Shown here one piece after another: positions 8,496 to 16,527 of a DNA stretch of 64,000 bases (positions within the stretch are counted from its first letter, which is position 1; every line of letters starts with the position of its first letter). The translations under genes were made by a program, and so were the position numbers. This DNA comes from an uncultured Helicobacter sp. GTDB taxonomy: Bacteria; Campylobacterota; Campylobacteria; Campylobacterales; Helicobacteraceae. The DNA lies in contig NZ_CALERY010000003.1 of the NCBI RefSeq assembly GCF_937906905.1, positions 53,553 to 117,552 on the forward strand. The letters run 5' to 3'. The notes beneath the pieces are model-generated. The model ran no database searches. It was not told where the DNA came from and was given only the letters and a program-made list of their open reading frames with translations.

Positions 8496-8539
8496 GATCC
8501 CAGCCTGCTGGAATCTAAGGAGTTTGCTCGTGGCTTTGG

Positions 8540-8545
8540 TATAAT
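8540..8545 (+). promoter_or_regulatory. -10 box for alr
   Basis: TATAAT with GGCTTTGG just upstream, 26 bases before the alr ATG. It follows the hairpin at 8461-8495, consistent with a new transcription unit starting here. Confidence 0.65.
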
Positions 8546-8571
8546 CTCCTATCTACCCTAAAAGGCTCTCT

Positions 8572-9639
8572 ATGGCATATATCCGCCTTGACTCTCAAGC
8601 GTTTTTCCACAATCTTACAGCAATCACTAATGAACTCTCCAAAGCCTGCCCCACCACCCCCAATCTCGCACTAGTGCTAAAAGACAATGCCTATGGACAC
8701 GGACTTAGGCAAATCGCACCCCTAGCCAAGCAAGCAGGCATAGAATCTGTGTTTGTCAAAAACTATGAAGAAGCCCTAAGTATAGCCCAGCTTTTTGACA
8801 CTATCACCGCGCTCTATGGCGAGATCCCGCCAAATGCGCCTAGCAATATCTGGGCTTCTATCCCTTCACTTCAAGCCCTAGAATCCTGCGCCACGGCGCA
8901 TAAAAACGCCCACAAAACACGCAATATCGAGCTAAAGGTTAATATCGGTATGAATAGAAACGGCATTGCCAGCGATGAGCTAGATTGCGCATTATCGCTG
9001 CTTGAAAAGGCGCGGCATATCACGCTTGCTGGGGTGTTTGGGCATAATGGCTATGGCGATAATGATGATGAAGGCTTTTTTACCACGATACAAGCATTTA
9101 GCGATGTGAGAGAAAGGGTGCAAAAATGGTGCAAAGCGCGCAATTATCCCACGCCTAGATTCCACTCTCTTAGCACCAGCGGGGCATTGCGCTTAGGCAC
9201 AGATAGTGCGCAAGATTTGGGGGACTTGGTGCGTATAGGCATTGGCGCGTATGGCTACCACACAAGCGAGCTGCCGCTACATATCGCGCTAAAGCCCATC
9301 GCTAGCCTTTGGGCGCGCAAAATCTCTAGCCTAGCTCTTAAAAAGGGTGATAAGATCGGCTATGGAGGGGTTAGTGTCGTGGAAAAAGATGGAGTCTTTA
9401 GCACCTATGATGTGGGCTATGGTGATGGATTATTCCGCATAGATTCTAGGCAGAATCTCACTTGCGCCAGCGGAGAAAAAATCCTGCCTGTGATGAGTAT
9501 GGATAACTTCTCCTGCCAAAGTGAAAGGGAAGAAATTTGCGTCTTTGATGATGTGAGTGCGTGGGCTAGGGCGTTTCACACGATCCCTTATGTGATCTTA
9601 ACCCATCTCTCCCCCACTCTAAAACGCGTGGTGGTGTGA
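8572..9639 (+). CDS. alr: Alanine racemase
   Basis: PLP enzyme that interconverts L- and D-alanine for peptidoglycan. LVLKDNAYGHG (about 35-45) carries the Schiff-base lysine K37. The downstream GVFGHNGYGD, FHSLSTSGAL and RIGIGAYGY motifs line the PLP barrel. The C-terminal beta domain contains VGYGDGLFR and MSMDNFSC, a variant of the usual MDxxxVD region. The length (355) is normal. The start has AAAAGG upstream. The last base of its TGA stop is shared with the truD ATG (TGATG), so the two genes are translationally coupled. Confidence 0.95.
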   Translation: MAYIRLDSQAFFHNLTAITNELSKACPTTPNLALVLKDNAYGHGLRQIAPLAKQAGIESVFVKNYEEALSIAQLFDTITALYGEIPPNAPSNIWASIPSLQALESCATAHKNAHKTRNIELKVNIGMNRNGIASDELDCALSLLEKARHITLAGVFGHNGYGDNDDEGFFTTIQAFSDVRERVQKWCKARNYPTPRFHSLSTSGALRLGTDSAQDLGDLVRIGIGAYGYHTSELPLHIALKPIASLWARKISSLALKKGDKIGYGGVSVVEKDGVFSTYDVGYGDGLFRIDSRQNLTCASGEKILPVMSMDNFSCQSEREEICVFDDVSAWARAFHTIPYVILTHLSPTLKRVVV

Positions 9640-10997
9640 TGTATTTCGCCTACTCACACGCGCCTATTTCTTGCTATTTCGCGCATAGTAGCAGGGATTT
9701 TGTCGTGCAAGAGATCCCACTCTATGCCTTTAGCGGCAGTGGCGAGCATAGAATCCTAAGGGTAAGGAAAAAAAATCTAAGCACCTTTGAGCTACTTAAC
9801 ATCATCGCCCAAGCCTTTAACCTCCCCACAAAATCCATAGGTTATGCCGGCTTAAAGGACAAGCACGCCACCACCACGCAATATCTCTCGCTCCCAGCAA
9901 AAAGCACGCAACACTTCTGTGCTATCTTTGACTCCTTAGCAAAGCAGCACGACATAAAGCTGCTTGATAGCACGCTGCATAGCAACAAGCTCCGCCTAGG
10001 ACATTTGAAAGGCAATCGCTTTTTCGTGCGGCTAAAAAAGCTTAATCCCACCAATGCCAAAAAGCTAGAATCCACTTTTTCACACATCGTCCAAAATGGC
10101 TTCCCCAACTTTTTTGGCTTCCAGCGATTTGGCATAAATGGGGATAATTATCTGCTAGGGCTATCCCTTAGCAAACGCAAAAACGCCCAAACAAGCCCCT
10201 ATCTCTCCCTACTAGCGCAGCTGCACCCAAGCTTTGCTAGCACGCACGCACAAACCCACCAGAATCCACTTTTTCACACAAAGCGATATAACCGCGCTAT
10301 GCAGGAGTTTTTTATCTCAAGCTATCAAAGCTTTTTGTTTAATGCTTGGCTTAGAGCTAGGGTGCTTCTAAGTGCGTGGGCTAGGGAGTTTAGCCCACAA
10401 GAGCTACAAGAAATCACGCGCCACTATGCAGCCCAAGCCCTAGAATCCAAACCCCCCCTAGAATCCACTTTTTCAAGGGATTCAGCTTGTGGGTTAGAAT
10501 CCACTTTTGAAAACTCCCTCCAAAGTGCGCAAGATACTTGCGCTGCCACCCTTTGTGCGCAGTTTTTACAATCTCTCCCCACAGCCGCACTAGAATCCTT
10601 ATGCGCCCAGCCCCAAGCTCTCACGCTTTTAGATGGCGATCTGTGCTGCCACTATCCCCACGGCAAGCTTTTTAGCCTAGATTCTGCTACAAGAGCGGAG
10701 TGCGAGCGATTTAGCCAGCAGGGCTTCTCCCCCACAGGCGCACTAAGCGGGCAGAATCTAAAAGCCCCAAGCACGCTTGCCAAGCAGCTAGAGCAGAGCT
10801 TCCTAGCTCCAATCCCAGCACCCAGCTCTAGGCGATATGCGTGGGTATGGGCAAGTGATGTGGAGTTTTGCTACAAGCCAGAAGTCGCCCAAGCAGAGCT
10901 ACACTTCAGCCTACCAAGTGGCGCGTATGCCACAAGCTTTTTAGAGCAGGTGCTAAAGCAGCACCTAAAGCCCCAAGCCCCCACCCAAAACAAATGA
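9639..10997 (+). CDS. truD: tRNA pseudouridine(13) synthase TruD, with a repeat insert
   Basis: Makes pseudouridine 13 in the D-stem of certain tRNAs. GYAGLKDKHATTTQYLS (about 68-84) holds the catalytic Asp in the TruD signature, and NFFGFQRFGINGDNYLLG (about 150-167) is the second family block. The start at 9639 (ATG sharing a base with the alr stop) is preferred to the GTG three bases earlier. Between about residues 265 and 310 the protein carries a foreign-looking stretch with repeated LESTF peptides. It is encoded by copies of TAGAATCCACTTTT, so the gene seems to have absorbed repeats in frame. At 452 residues it is longer than is usual for the family. Confidence 0.93.
   Translation: MYFAYSHAPISCYFAHSSRDFVVQEIPLYAFSGSGEHRILRVRKKNLSTFELLNIIAQAFNLPTKSIGYAGLKDKHATTTQYLSLPAKSTQHFCAIFDSLAKQHDIKLLDSTLHSNKLRLGHLKGNRFFVRLKKLNPTNAKKLESTFSHIVQNGFPNFFGFQRFGINGDNYLLGLSLSKRKNAQTSPYLSLLAQLHPSFASTHAQTHQNPLFHTKRYNRAMQEFFISSYQSFLFNAWLRARVLLSAWAREFSPQELQEITRHYAAQALESKPPLESTFSRDSACGLESTFENSLQSAQDTCAATLCAQFLQSLPTAALESLCAQPQALTLLDGDLCCHYPHGKLFSLDSATRAECERFSQQGFSPTGALSGQNLKAPSTLAKQLEQSFLAPIPAPSSRRYAWVWASDVEFCYKPEVAQAELHFSLPSGAYATSFLEQVLKQHLKPQAPTQNK
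10441..10514. repeat. Direct copies of TAGAATCCACTTTT inside truD
   Basis: Three TAGAATCC units start at 10441, 10459 and 10495. The second and third extend to TAGAATCCACTTTT. Further copies occur at about 10069 and 10583 in the same gene. They translate as LES or LESTF. A C7 run lies between the first two units. The same 14-mer is found in thiE and murD and between genes at about 35434. Confidence 0.8.
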
Positions 10998-11058
10998 TAA
11001 ACCACCCAATAACACGATACAATACCACCCAATCAACCCTACAACCAAGGAGGACATA

Positions 11059-11985
11059 ATGAACTTTCAAGCGATCTTGCAAAAAAACGCGCTAAAGACT
11101 TATGCTGTGCTAGCGTCTTATGTGGTTATCTTCTTGCTTATAGGGCTTTTGGTAGATATTGTGCGTATCAATGCCCCAAGCCTTGAGTATGGATTCTACC
11201 TGCTTCTAAGCCTGCGAGAATTTCCGCTTATCACCGCGCTTACAAGCCTTGTGGCAGTGGGGATTATTATGTATAGCATTTCGCGTTTTGATGCCATTAT
11301 GCTTGCTGGCGACGAGTATGAAGAGCTCCCCCAAGGTGTGCCACTAGAGCCCTTGCAAGCCCGTGTGCGCAACGCGCTTGATGATGTGCTGCGCCGCTCT
11401 TCTAGCGCGACTTCTCCTAGGCTCTATCTTATCCACGCCCCTTATATGAATGCCTTTGCTAGTGGCTGGAGTGAGAGCAACTCGCTTATCGCCATTACCA
11501 AAGCCCTAGCCCTTAGCCTAGATGACCAAGAGCTAAAAGCCGTGCTAGCCCACGAGCTAAGTCATATACGCCACGGCGATGTGCGGCTGACGATGTGCGT
11601 GGGGATTTTGAGCAATATTTTGCTGCTGCTGTGCAATAGCGCGGTGTATCTCTTCCTAGGGGGCAATAGGGCTGATGGAGCAAACAAAGCTCGCACAATC
11701 TTGCTTATCTTGCAATTTATCCTGCCAATCCTTACCCTTTGGCTACAAATGTTCCTAAGCCGCAGTAGAGAGTATATGGCAGATGCAGGAAGCGCGTATC
11801 TTATGAATAATCCCAATCCGCTCATTTCCGCCCTGCAAAAAATTGAAGCAAGCTACAAGCGCAACGACTTCTCCCAGCTTGACACCAATCCAACCCGCCA
11901 AGCTGCCTATATCTTTAGCATTAGTGAAGCCTTTAGCACACACCCAAGCATAGAGAATCGCATACAATCTTTGCAAGGACGATGA
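11059..11985 (+). CDS. htpX: Membrane zinc metalloprotease HtpX
   Basis: Inner-membrane M48 peptidase involved in membrane protein quality control. Two N-terminal membrane segments (about 13-36 and 52-74) precede the catalytic part. HELSH at residues 165-169 binds zinc, with the third ligand likely the Glu of SREYMAD (about 228). Two further hydrophobic segments (about 180-200 and 213-228) complete the topology. The length (308) is typical. AAGGAGGACATA is a strong ribosome site. Its stop overlaps the folE start by four bases. Confidence 0.95.
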   Translation: MNFQAILQKNALKTYAVLASYVVIFLLIGLLVDIVRINAPSLEYGFYLLLSLREFPLITALTSLVAVGIIMYSISRFDAIMLAGDEYEELPQGVPLEPLQARVRNALDDVLRRSSSATSPRLYLIHAPYMNAFASGWSESNSLIAITKALALSLDDQELKAVLAHELSHIRHGDVRLTMCVGILSNILLLLCNSAVYLFLGGNRADGANKARTILLILQFILPILTLWLQMFLSRSREYMADAGSAYLMNNPNPLISALQKIEASYKRNDFSQLDTNPTRQAAYIFSISEAFSTHPSIENRIQSLQGR

Positions 11986-12545
11986 TGAGCGATAAATCCT
12001 TAGCCCAAGCGGAGCTGGAGTTCCACGCATTTTGTGAGCGCATAGGTGAGGACCCCAATCGCGCAGGCTTATCCAACACCCCCAAACGCCTCCAAGAGCT
12101 AGAATCCACTTTATACAGCGGCTATGCTACAAGCCCAAAAGACGCGCTAGGCACACTTTTTGACAACGACAATATGGATCAAATGGTGCTGCTAAAGGAT
12201 ATAGAGTTTTACTCGATGTGTGAGCATCATCTCCTGCCATTTTTTGGGGCTATCCATATCGGCTATGTGCCACAAGATAGGCTTGCTGGATTTAGCGGAG
12301 TCGTGCGCTTAGTCCAAACCTTTGCCAAGCGACTACAAATCCAAGAGAATCTCACCAATCAAATCGCTGATGAGCTCTCCCATCTCCTTGAGCCAAAGGG
12401 CGTTATGGTCGTATGTCAAGCGCGGCATTTATGTATGAGTATGCGCGGTAGCAACCAGAATCCACTTATCAAAACAAGTGCCTTGCGCGGACTTTTTAGG
12501 AGCGATCCACGCACAAGGGCAGAATTTCTAGGGCTTCTAGCCTAG
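11982..12545 (+). CDS. folE: GTP cyclohydrolase I
   Basis: Opens GTP to 7,8-dihydroneopterin triphosphate, the first step of folate synthesis (and of queuosine-type pathways). YSMCEHHLLPFFG (about 77-89) and the later CQARHLCMSMRG (about 146-157) give the zinc ligands Cys, His, Cys and the catalytic His. DRLAGFSGVVRLVQTFAKRLQIQENLTNQIADEL is the conserved core helix region, quoted here in family terms. The length (187) is normal. The start ATGATG overlaps the htpX stop; AAGGACG lies just upstream. Confidence 0.96.
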   Translation: MMSDKSLAQAELEFHAFCERIGEDPNRAGLSNTPKRLQELESTLYSGYATSPKDALGTLFDNDNMDQMVLLKDIEFYSMCEHHLLPFFGAIHIGYVPQDRLAGFSGVVRLVQTFAKRLQIQENLTNQIADELSHLLEPKGVMVVCQARHLCMSMRGSNQNPLIKTSALRGLFRSDPRTRAEFLGLLA

Positions 12546-12586
12546 TCAATAAATCACAACCAAGCATATTTAGGAGTATCACCAGC

Positions 12587-13288
12587 ATGCAAAGTCCAAT
12601 TGCCACGCAAAATCCTGCATTTCACAGGAGCAAAATCCTCATGCGCTGGGGTGTGCTGGGTATGTTTATGTGTGTGGCTCTGGTGCTTGTAAGCAGCACT
12701 TTGGATTTAGAATTTACGCTTATGCTTGCGTGTGCTGGGTATGTGGGGGCATTTGTGTGCTATATGATTGGCTCATATCTTTTCTCCAAGCTTTGTGGCT
12801 CAAATGTATTTGTGCTAAATTGCGTGCGATTTTTCACACTGCTAGTCTTTCTCATTGTGCTTTGGCTAGTGCTAGAATCCTTTGTTGATGATATGTTTGG
12901 GGTCATCATCATATATTTGTTGTGCGCTGGGTTTAGCGTAGTATTTTTGCTGTTAGAGCGTGGGGTAGCAAAAGAGCTTGGTGCGCGGACTGGTGTGCGG
13001 TATTTTAGGCTTGGATTTGTGGCTCGGGTATGCGCAGTGGCGTTGTTTGCTGGGTTTTGCCTTGTGGTTGGGTTTGGCATAGGGGCTGGGGTCGATGCGC
13101 AGAGCTTTGTGCAGGGCATTGAAGAGTCTGGATTGATGTGGGTGTATTGGGTTTGGTGGCTGGTATGGTTTGTGCTGCTATGTCTGTCGTTTTTACTCTA
13201 TATCATGGCGTATTGGAAAATCGAGTATGCAGCAGCGAGTGTAGAATCTAGCAACGAGTGCAAGTGTGGCAAATGTTGTAGCCAATAA
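12587..13288 (+). CDS. Membrane protein of unknown function with Cys-rich tail
   Basis: No family recognised. Six or so strongly hydrophobic segments are visible (about residues 22-40, 45-66, 80-97, 103-122, 142-165 and 183-208), with few charged residues between them. The C-terminus ends in NECKCGKCCSQ, four cysteines within seven residues. This could bind metal or be membrane-proximal redox cysteines, which is inference. G-rich codon use (GTGTGG, GGGGTG) differs somewhat from its neighbours. The last 23 bases overlap mutY, so coupling is likely. Confidence 0.7.
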   Translation: MQSPIATQNPAFHRSKILMRWGVLGMFMCVALVLVSSTLDLEFTLMLACAGYVGAFVCYMIGSYLFSKLCGSNVFVLNCVRFFTLLVFLIVLWLVLESFVDDMFGVIIIYLLCAGFSVVFLLLERGVAKELGARTGVRYFRLGFVARVCAVALFAGFCLVVGFGIGAGVDAQSFVQGIEESGLMWVYWVWWLVWFVLLCLSFLLYIMAYWKIEYAAASVESSNECKCGKCCSQ

Positions 13289-14282
13289 GCCTACGCTCCA
13301 CAAAGCACTGCTCTCATGGTATGCCTCGCATGGGCGCCAGTCGCTCCCTTGGCGCAATTTACCTCGCGATGGCAGCTGCGCGTATGAAATCTACATCAGC
13401 GAGATAATGCTCCAGCAAACGCAGCTCTCACGCGTGCTAGAATCCTACTATTTCCCATTTCTTACGCGCTTCCCTGCCTTGAGTGCGCTAGCAGAATCTA
13501 GCGAGCAAGAAGTGCTGCATTTATGGCAGGGGCTTGGCTACTACTCGCGCGCTAGGAATCTCCACGCCTGCGCCAAGCTTTGTGTAAAGCAGCATAATGC
13601 CAAGCTGCCTGATGACTTGCAATCTTTGCAGGCGTTGCCGGGCATTGGGGCTTATACTGCAGGGGCGATTATGTGCTTTGGCTTTGGGAGGGTGGCGCAC
13701 TTTGCTGATAGCAATATTGCGCGCGTGTTGCAGCGGCTTATAGCCAAAGATCTCACACAAAGCCAGCTACTAGCCCTAGCAGAGTCCTTGCTCCCGCAAG
13801 CGGACAAAGTCTTTGACTACCACCAAGCTCTAATCGATCTAGGCGCGCTTATTTGCACCAAATCGCCTAAATGCGCGAGCTGCCCCATAGCAAGCCACTG
13901 CGCTAGTGCGTTTAAGCCCATAACCATTAAGCCAAAAGCTCCCAAAATCCCCCTAACCCTCCACCTAGCTATCTGTCAAAAGCTGGATTCTATCGCACTA
14001 TGCAAATCAAGCGAGAATCTCTACAAAGGTCTCTACAATCTCCCTATAATCGCCAAAGCCCAAATACCACAAAGCCCCTTGCCTACACATTATCTGCTAG
14101 GCTCTTTCGCTCACTCTTATACCAAATACGCCATTACCGCACATGTATATAAACTCCAGCTAGCAAATGCCGCCTCAATCCTTGCAGAATCTGGCGCAGA
14201 GTTTTTCGCGCTTGACTCCCTGCCCCCTATCGCAAATCTCACCAAAAAGGCACTCGCCCTGCTAGAAAATCGCAAAATCTAG
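13266..14282 (+). CDS. mutY: A/G-specific adenine DNA glycosylase
   Basis: Removes adenine mispaired with 8-oxoguanine. EIMLQQTQ (about 39-46) contains the catalytic Glu. The helix-hairpin-helix LPGIGAYTAGAI (about 125-136) is followed by the catalytic Asp in HFADSNIARVLQR. The [4Fe-4S] loop is C-x5-C-x2-C-x5-C (about 198-213), one residue shorter in the first spacing than the E. coli C-x6-C pattern. The C-terminal NUDIX-like 8-oxoG reader is present but divergent. The only in-frame upstream start is GTG at 13266, inside the previous gene. Confidence 0.93.
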   Translation: MANVVANKPTLHKALLSWYASHGRQSLPWRNLPRDGSCAYEIYISEIMLQQTQLSRVLESYYFPFLTRFPALSALAESSEQEVLHLWQGLGYYSRARNLHACAKLCVKQHNAKLPDDLQSLQALPGIGAYTAGAIMCFGFGRVAHFADSNIARVLQRLIAKDLTQSQLLALAESLLPQADKVFDYHQALIDLGALICTKSPKCASCPIASHCASAFKPITIKPKAPKIPLTLHLAICQKLDSIALCKSSENLYKGLYNLPIIAKAQIPQSPLPTHYLLGSFAHSYTKYAITAHVYKLQLANAASILAESGAEFFALDSLPPIANLTKKALALLENRKI

Positions 14283-14339
14283 GCAAATACAAAAAATCTC
14301 GCTAAAATCTATGGAACACTTATACAACAAGGAGATCTC

Positions 14340-14876
14340 ATGCCAGTAGCCACTCCACGCAAAGATCCACGATTTGGGCTTATTGTAGATTCTAGCACGC
14401 TTATCACTTCTAAAACTGATTTGAAAGGTGCTATCACTTACTGCAATCGTGATTTTTTAACATATAGTGGCTACATGGAAAAAGATCTTATCGGCAAGCC
14501 CCATAGTATCATTCGCCACGCTGATATGCCTCGCTGTGTATTCAAGCTCTTATGGGAATACATTCAAGATGGCAAAGAGATTTTTGCATTTGTGAAAAAC
14601 CAAGCAAAAAGCGGGGATTTTTACTGGGTTTTTACCAATGTTACGCCCTCGTTTGATGAGAAAGGCAATATCATTGGCTACTATTCCGTGCGTCGCGTGC
14701 CAAATCTTGCCGTAATCCCAACGATTGAGAGTCTCTATGCCAATCTCCGCTCGCTAGAATCCAATGGCTTTGGTGAGAGTATGAAAGCACTGCGAGATTT
14801 CATCGCCCAAAGTGGTAAATCCTACAACCAGCTTATCTGTGAGCTCCAAGAAACCAAAGCAGAATCCAACGCCTAG
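14340..14876 (+). CDS. PAS-domain energy-taxis protein, CetB/Aer-like
   Basis: A single PAS domain fills residues about 20-135: NRDFLTYSGYMEKDLIGKPH, then IRHADMPRCVFKLLWEYIQDGKEIFAFVKN and GDFYWVFTNVTPSFDEKG. This is the FAD-binding PAS subtype of E. coli Aer and of Campylobacter jejuni CetB. There is no membrane segment or methyl-accepting signalling domain, so as in C. jejuni it would need a separate CetA-like transducer, which is not in this window. AAGGAG precedes the ATG, and TAAAAT at 14303-14308 may be its -10 box. Confidence 0.85.
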   Translation: MPVATPRKDPRFGLIVDSSTLITSKTDLKGAITYCNRDFLTYSGYMEKDLIGKPHSIIRHADMPRCVFKLLWEYIQDGKEIFAFVKNQAKSGDFYWVFTNVTPSFDEKGNIIGYYSVRRVPNLAVIPTIESLYANLRSLESNGFGESMKALRDFIAQSGKSYNQLICELQETKAESNA

Positions 14877-14886
14877 ATAATACGCT

Positions 14887-15975
14887 ATGCACCACGCTCG
14901 CAAACGCGCGCTAGGCTCCCAGGCGCCAGACTCTATACCAATATCTCCAAACACACCAGAATCTAAAGCTCCAAAATCCTCCAAAATCCAAGTCTCCATT
15001 CAGGGTTTGCGCTTTGGGATCATCGGCGTGGGAGGCTATGTCGCGCCCAGACATCTTAAAGCGATTAAAGACATCGGTGGGGAGCTGGTGTGCGCCTATG
15101 ATGTGCGCGATTGCGTGGGGATTATGGATAGTTATTTTCCAGAGGCGGAGTTTTTCACAAAAGAGCGCGAGTTTTGTGCATTTCTCACGCGTCTCAATGC
15201 TGCTGGAACAGGGCTGGATTTTATCGCGATTTGCTCGCCAAACTACCTGCACCTGCGCCACATCGCTTTAGCGCTTGAGCATGGAGCAAGTGCGATATGT
15301 GAGAAGCCACTTGTCTTGCACGCACGCCATATACACAAGCTCACACTCCTAGAATCTCGCGCACAATCTCACACAAGGCAGAATCCAGATTCTAGAGCTT
15401 GTCCGCGTGTGTATGGGATACTGCAGCTGCGACTACATGAGCAAATCATCGCCCTGCGCCAGAGAATGCAAACCCTCCGCGCAAAAAACACAGAATCTAG
15501 TTTTTATGATTTGGAGCTGCGCTATATCAGTGCGCGTGGGAAGTGGTATGCCAAATCATGGAAAGGCGATGTGAAAAAAAGCGGCGGGATTGTGTGCAAT
15601 ATTGGTGTGCATTTGTTTGATATGCTGCTTTTTGTCTTTGGAGAGGTGATTGCAAGCAGGGTAGAGCGCCTTACGCCCACTCGCGCAAGCGGAGTGCTGG
15701 AGTTTGCTAATGCACGGGTGCGCTGGCTGCTCTCTATCGATGCGTGCGATTTGATGGGGGATTCCCGCGCTTTGCGTGTGCTAGAATCTATCCCAAGGTC
15801 TGGCGACTTGGATTCTGGTATGGGGTCTGGGGCATTCGCGCCTGTGGAGTTTTCGCAAGGCTTTGAGAATCTCCACACCGCAAGCTATGCAGCAATCGCG
15901 CAAGGGCTAGGGTTTGGGCTTGGTGATATTGCGCCTGCAATTAGCCTAATAGAGCAAATCACCAAGCAAAGCTAA
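14887..15975 (+). CDS. Gfo/Idh/MocA-family oxidoreductase, WlbA/WbpB-like
   Basis: Likely an NAD-dependent dehydrogenase acting on UDP-GlcNAcA (3-keto forming) in surface-sugar synthesis. The Rossmann part begins GIIGVGGYVAPRHLKAIKDIGG (about 43-64). DSYFPEAEFF, ICSPNYLHLRHIALALEHGASAICEKP (with the conserved EKP) and RYISARGKWYAKSWKGD plus GGIVCNIGVHLFDML are all WlbA hallmarks. The first 38 residues are not part of the fold, are rich in Ser/Pro/Lys, and contain the AGAATC repeat. No clear ribosome site precedes the ATG at 14887, so the true start may be further in. Other genes of that sugar pathway are not in the window. Confidence 0.85.
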   Translation: MHHARKRALGSQAPDSIPISPNTPESKAPKSSKIQVSIQGLRFGIIGVGGYVAPRHLKAIKDIGGELVCAYDVRDCVGIMDSYFPEAEFFTKEREFCAFLTRLNAAGTGLDFIAICSPNYLHLRHIALALEHGASAICEKPLVLHARHIHKLTLLESRAQSHTRQNPDSRACPRVYGILQLRLHEQIIALRQRMQTLRAKNTESSFYDLELRYISARGKWYAKSWKGDVKKSGGIVCNIGVHLFDMLLFVFGEVIASRVERLTPTRASGVLEFANARVRWLLSIDACDLMGDSRALRVLESIPRSGDLDSGMGSGAFAPVEFSQGFENLHTASYAAIAQGLGFGLGDIAPAISLIEQITKQS

Positions 15976-16008
15976 AGCTTCATGCACAACATCTTGCAAC
16001 AAATCGTT

Positions 16009-16039
16009 ACTAGAATCTAAGCCACTTTTAGATTCTAGT
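16009..16039. repeat. Perfect 12-bp inverted pair of the TAGAATC motif
   Basis: ACTAGAATCTAA (16009-16020) and TTAGATTCTAGT (16028-16039) are perfectly complementary across a seven-base loop. It lies 34 bases after the stop of the WlbA-like gene and could end its transcript. The surrounding gap 15976-16239 holds another TAGAATCTAAAG copy at about 16062 and a small ATATGC/GCATAT palindrome (16114-16133), but no gene that I can support. Confidence 0.7.
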
Positions 16040-16239
16040 AGAATGCAAAGGCACAAGCGTGTAGAATCTAAAGGTTTAAGAATCTTTTACCTTTGTGGGC
16101 GATTTTGCCTGCGATATGCGTGCAAGGGCATATTTTCAACTTCACATAAGCTACAATCTCCTACACTTCAGCCCTGCAAACCATGCCATAAACCCAATCC
16201 ATAAACCATCTAAACCAAATCTCGCGAGGCAAGAGTGCA

Positions 16240-16524
16240 ATGCTAAAAAGTATCATTACTTTTTATAAACAGGGCTTTGCAAATATGACACTTGGCAAAA
16301 CCTTGTGGAAAATCATCATCATAAAGCTGCTTGTGATTTTTATCCTGCTGAAATTTTTTATCTATGGAGAATCTATTGCGGATTTGGGGGAGGGGCGTAG
16401 TGCTTTTGTCCTGCAAAATCTCACAGACTTTTCTTCCACCACAGAATCTAGCTTAGAGTCTGTGGTGGATTCTGCTGTGCTAGAAGCACACATATCATCA
16501 CACACACCACAGCAAAAGGAGTAG
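16240..16524 (+). CDS. Small membrane protein upstream of cydA (DUF4492-like)
   Basis: A 94-residue protein with one membrane segment (about 24-43), starting YKQGFANMTLGKTLWKIIIIKL. This pattern is that of the DUF4492 proteins encoded just before cydAB in Campylobacterota and Bacteroidetes. A role in assembly or stability of cytochrome bd is suggested by location only. The C-terminal 50 residues are Ser/Glu/Val-rich and contain GATTCT-derived repeats, so the conserved part is only the first half. It ends three bases before cydA. Confidence 0.75.
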   Translation: MLKSIITFYKQGFANMTLGKTLWKIIIIKLLVIFILLKFFIYGESIADLGEGRSAFVLQNLTDFSSTTESSLESVVDSAVLEAHISSHTPQQKE

Positions 16525-16527
16525 AAA

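Noticed and set aside
10452..10458. C7 tract in truD as a phase switch
   Set aside because: Too short, and truD is a housekeeping gene.
12760..13119. Antisense frame of 119 codons rich in Thr, Asn and Pro
   Set aside because: It is a shadow of the hydrophobic membrane protein gene on the other strand, as expected from its codon pattern.
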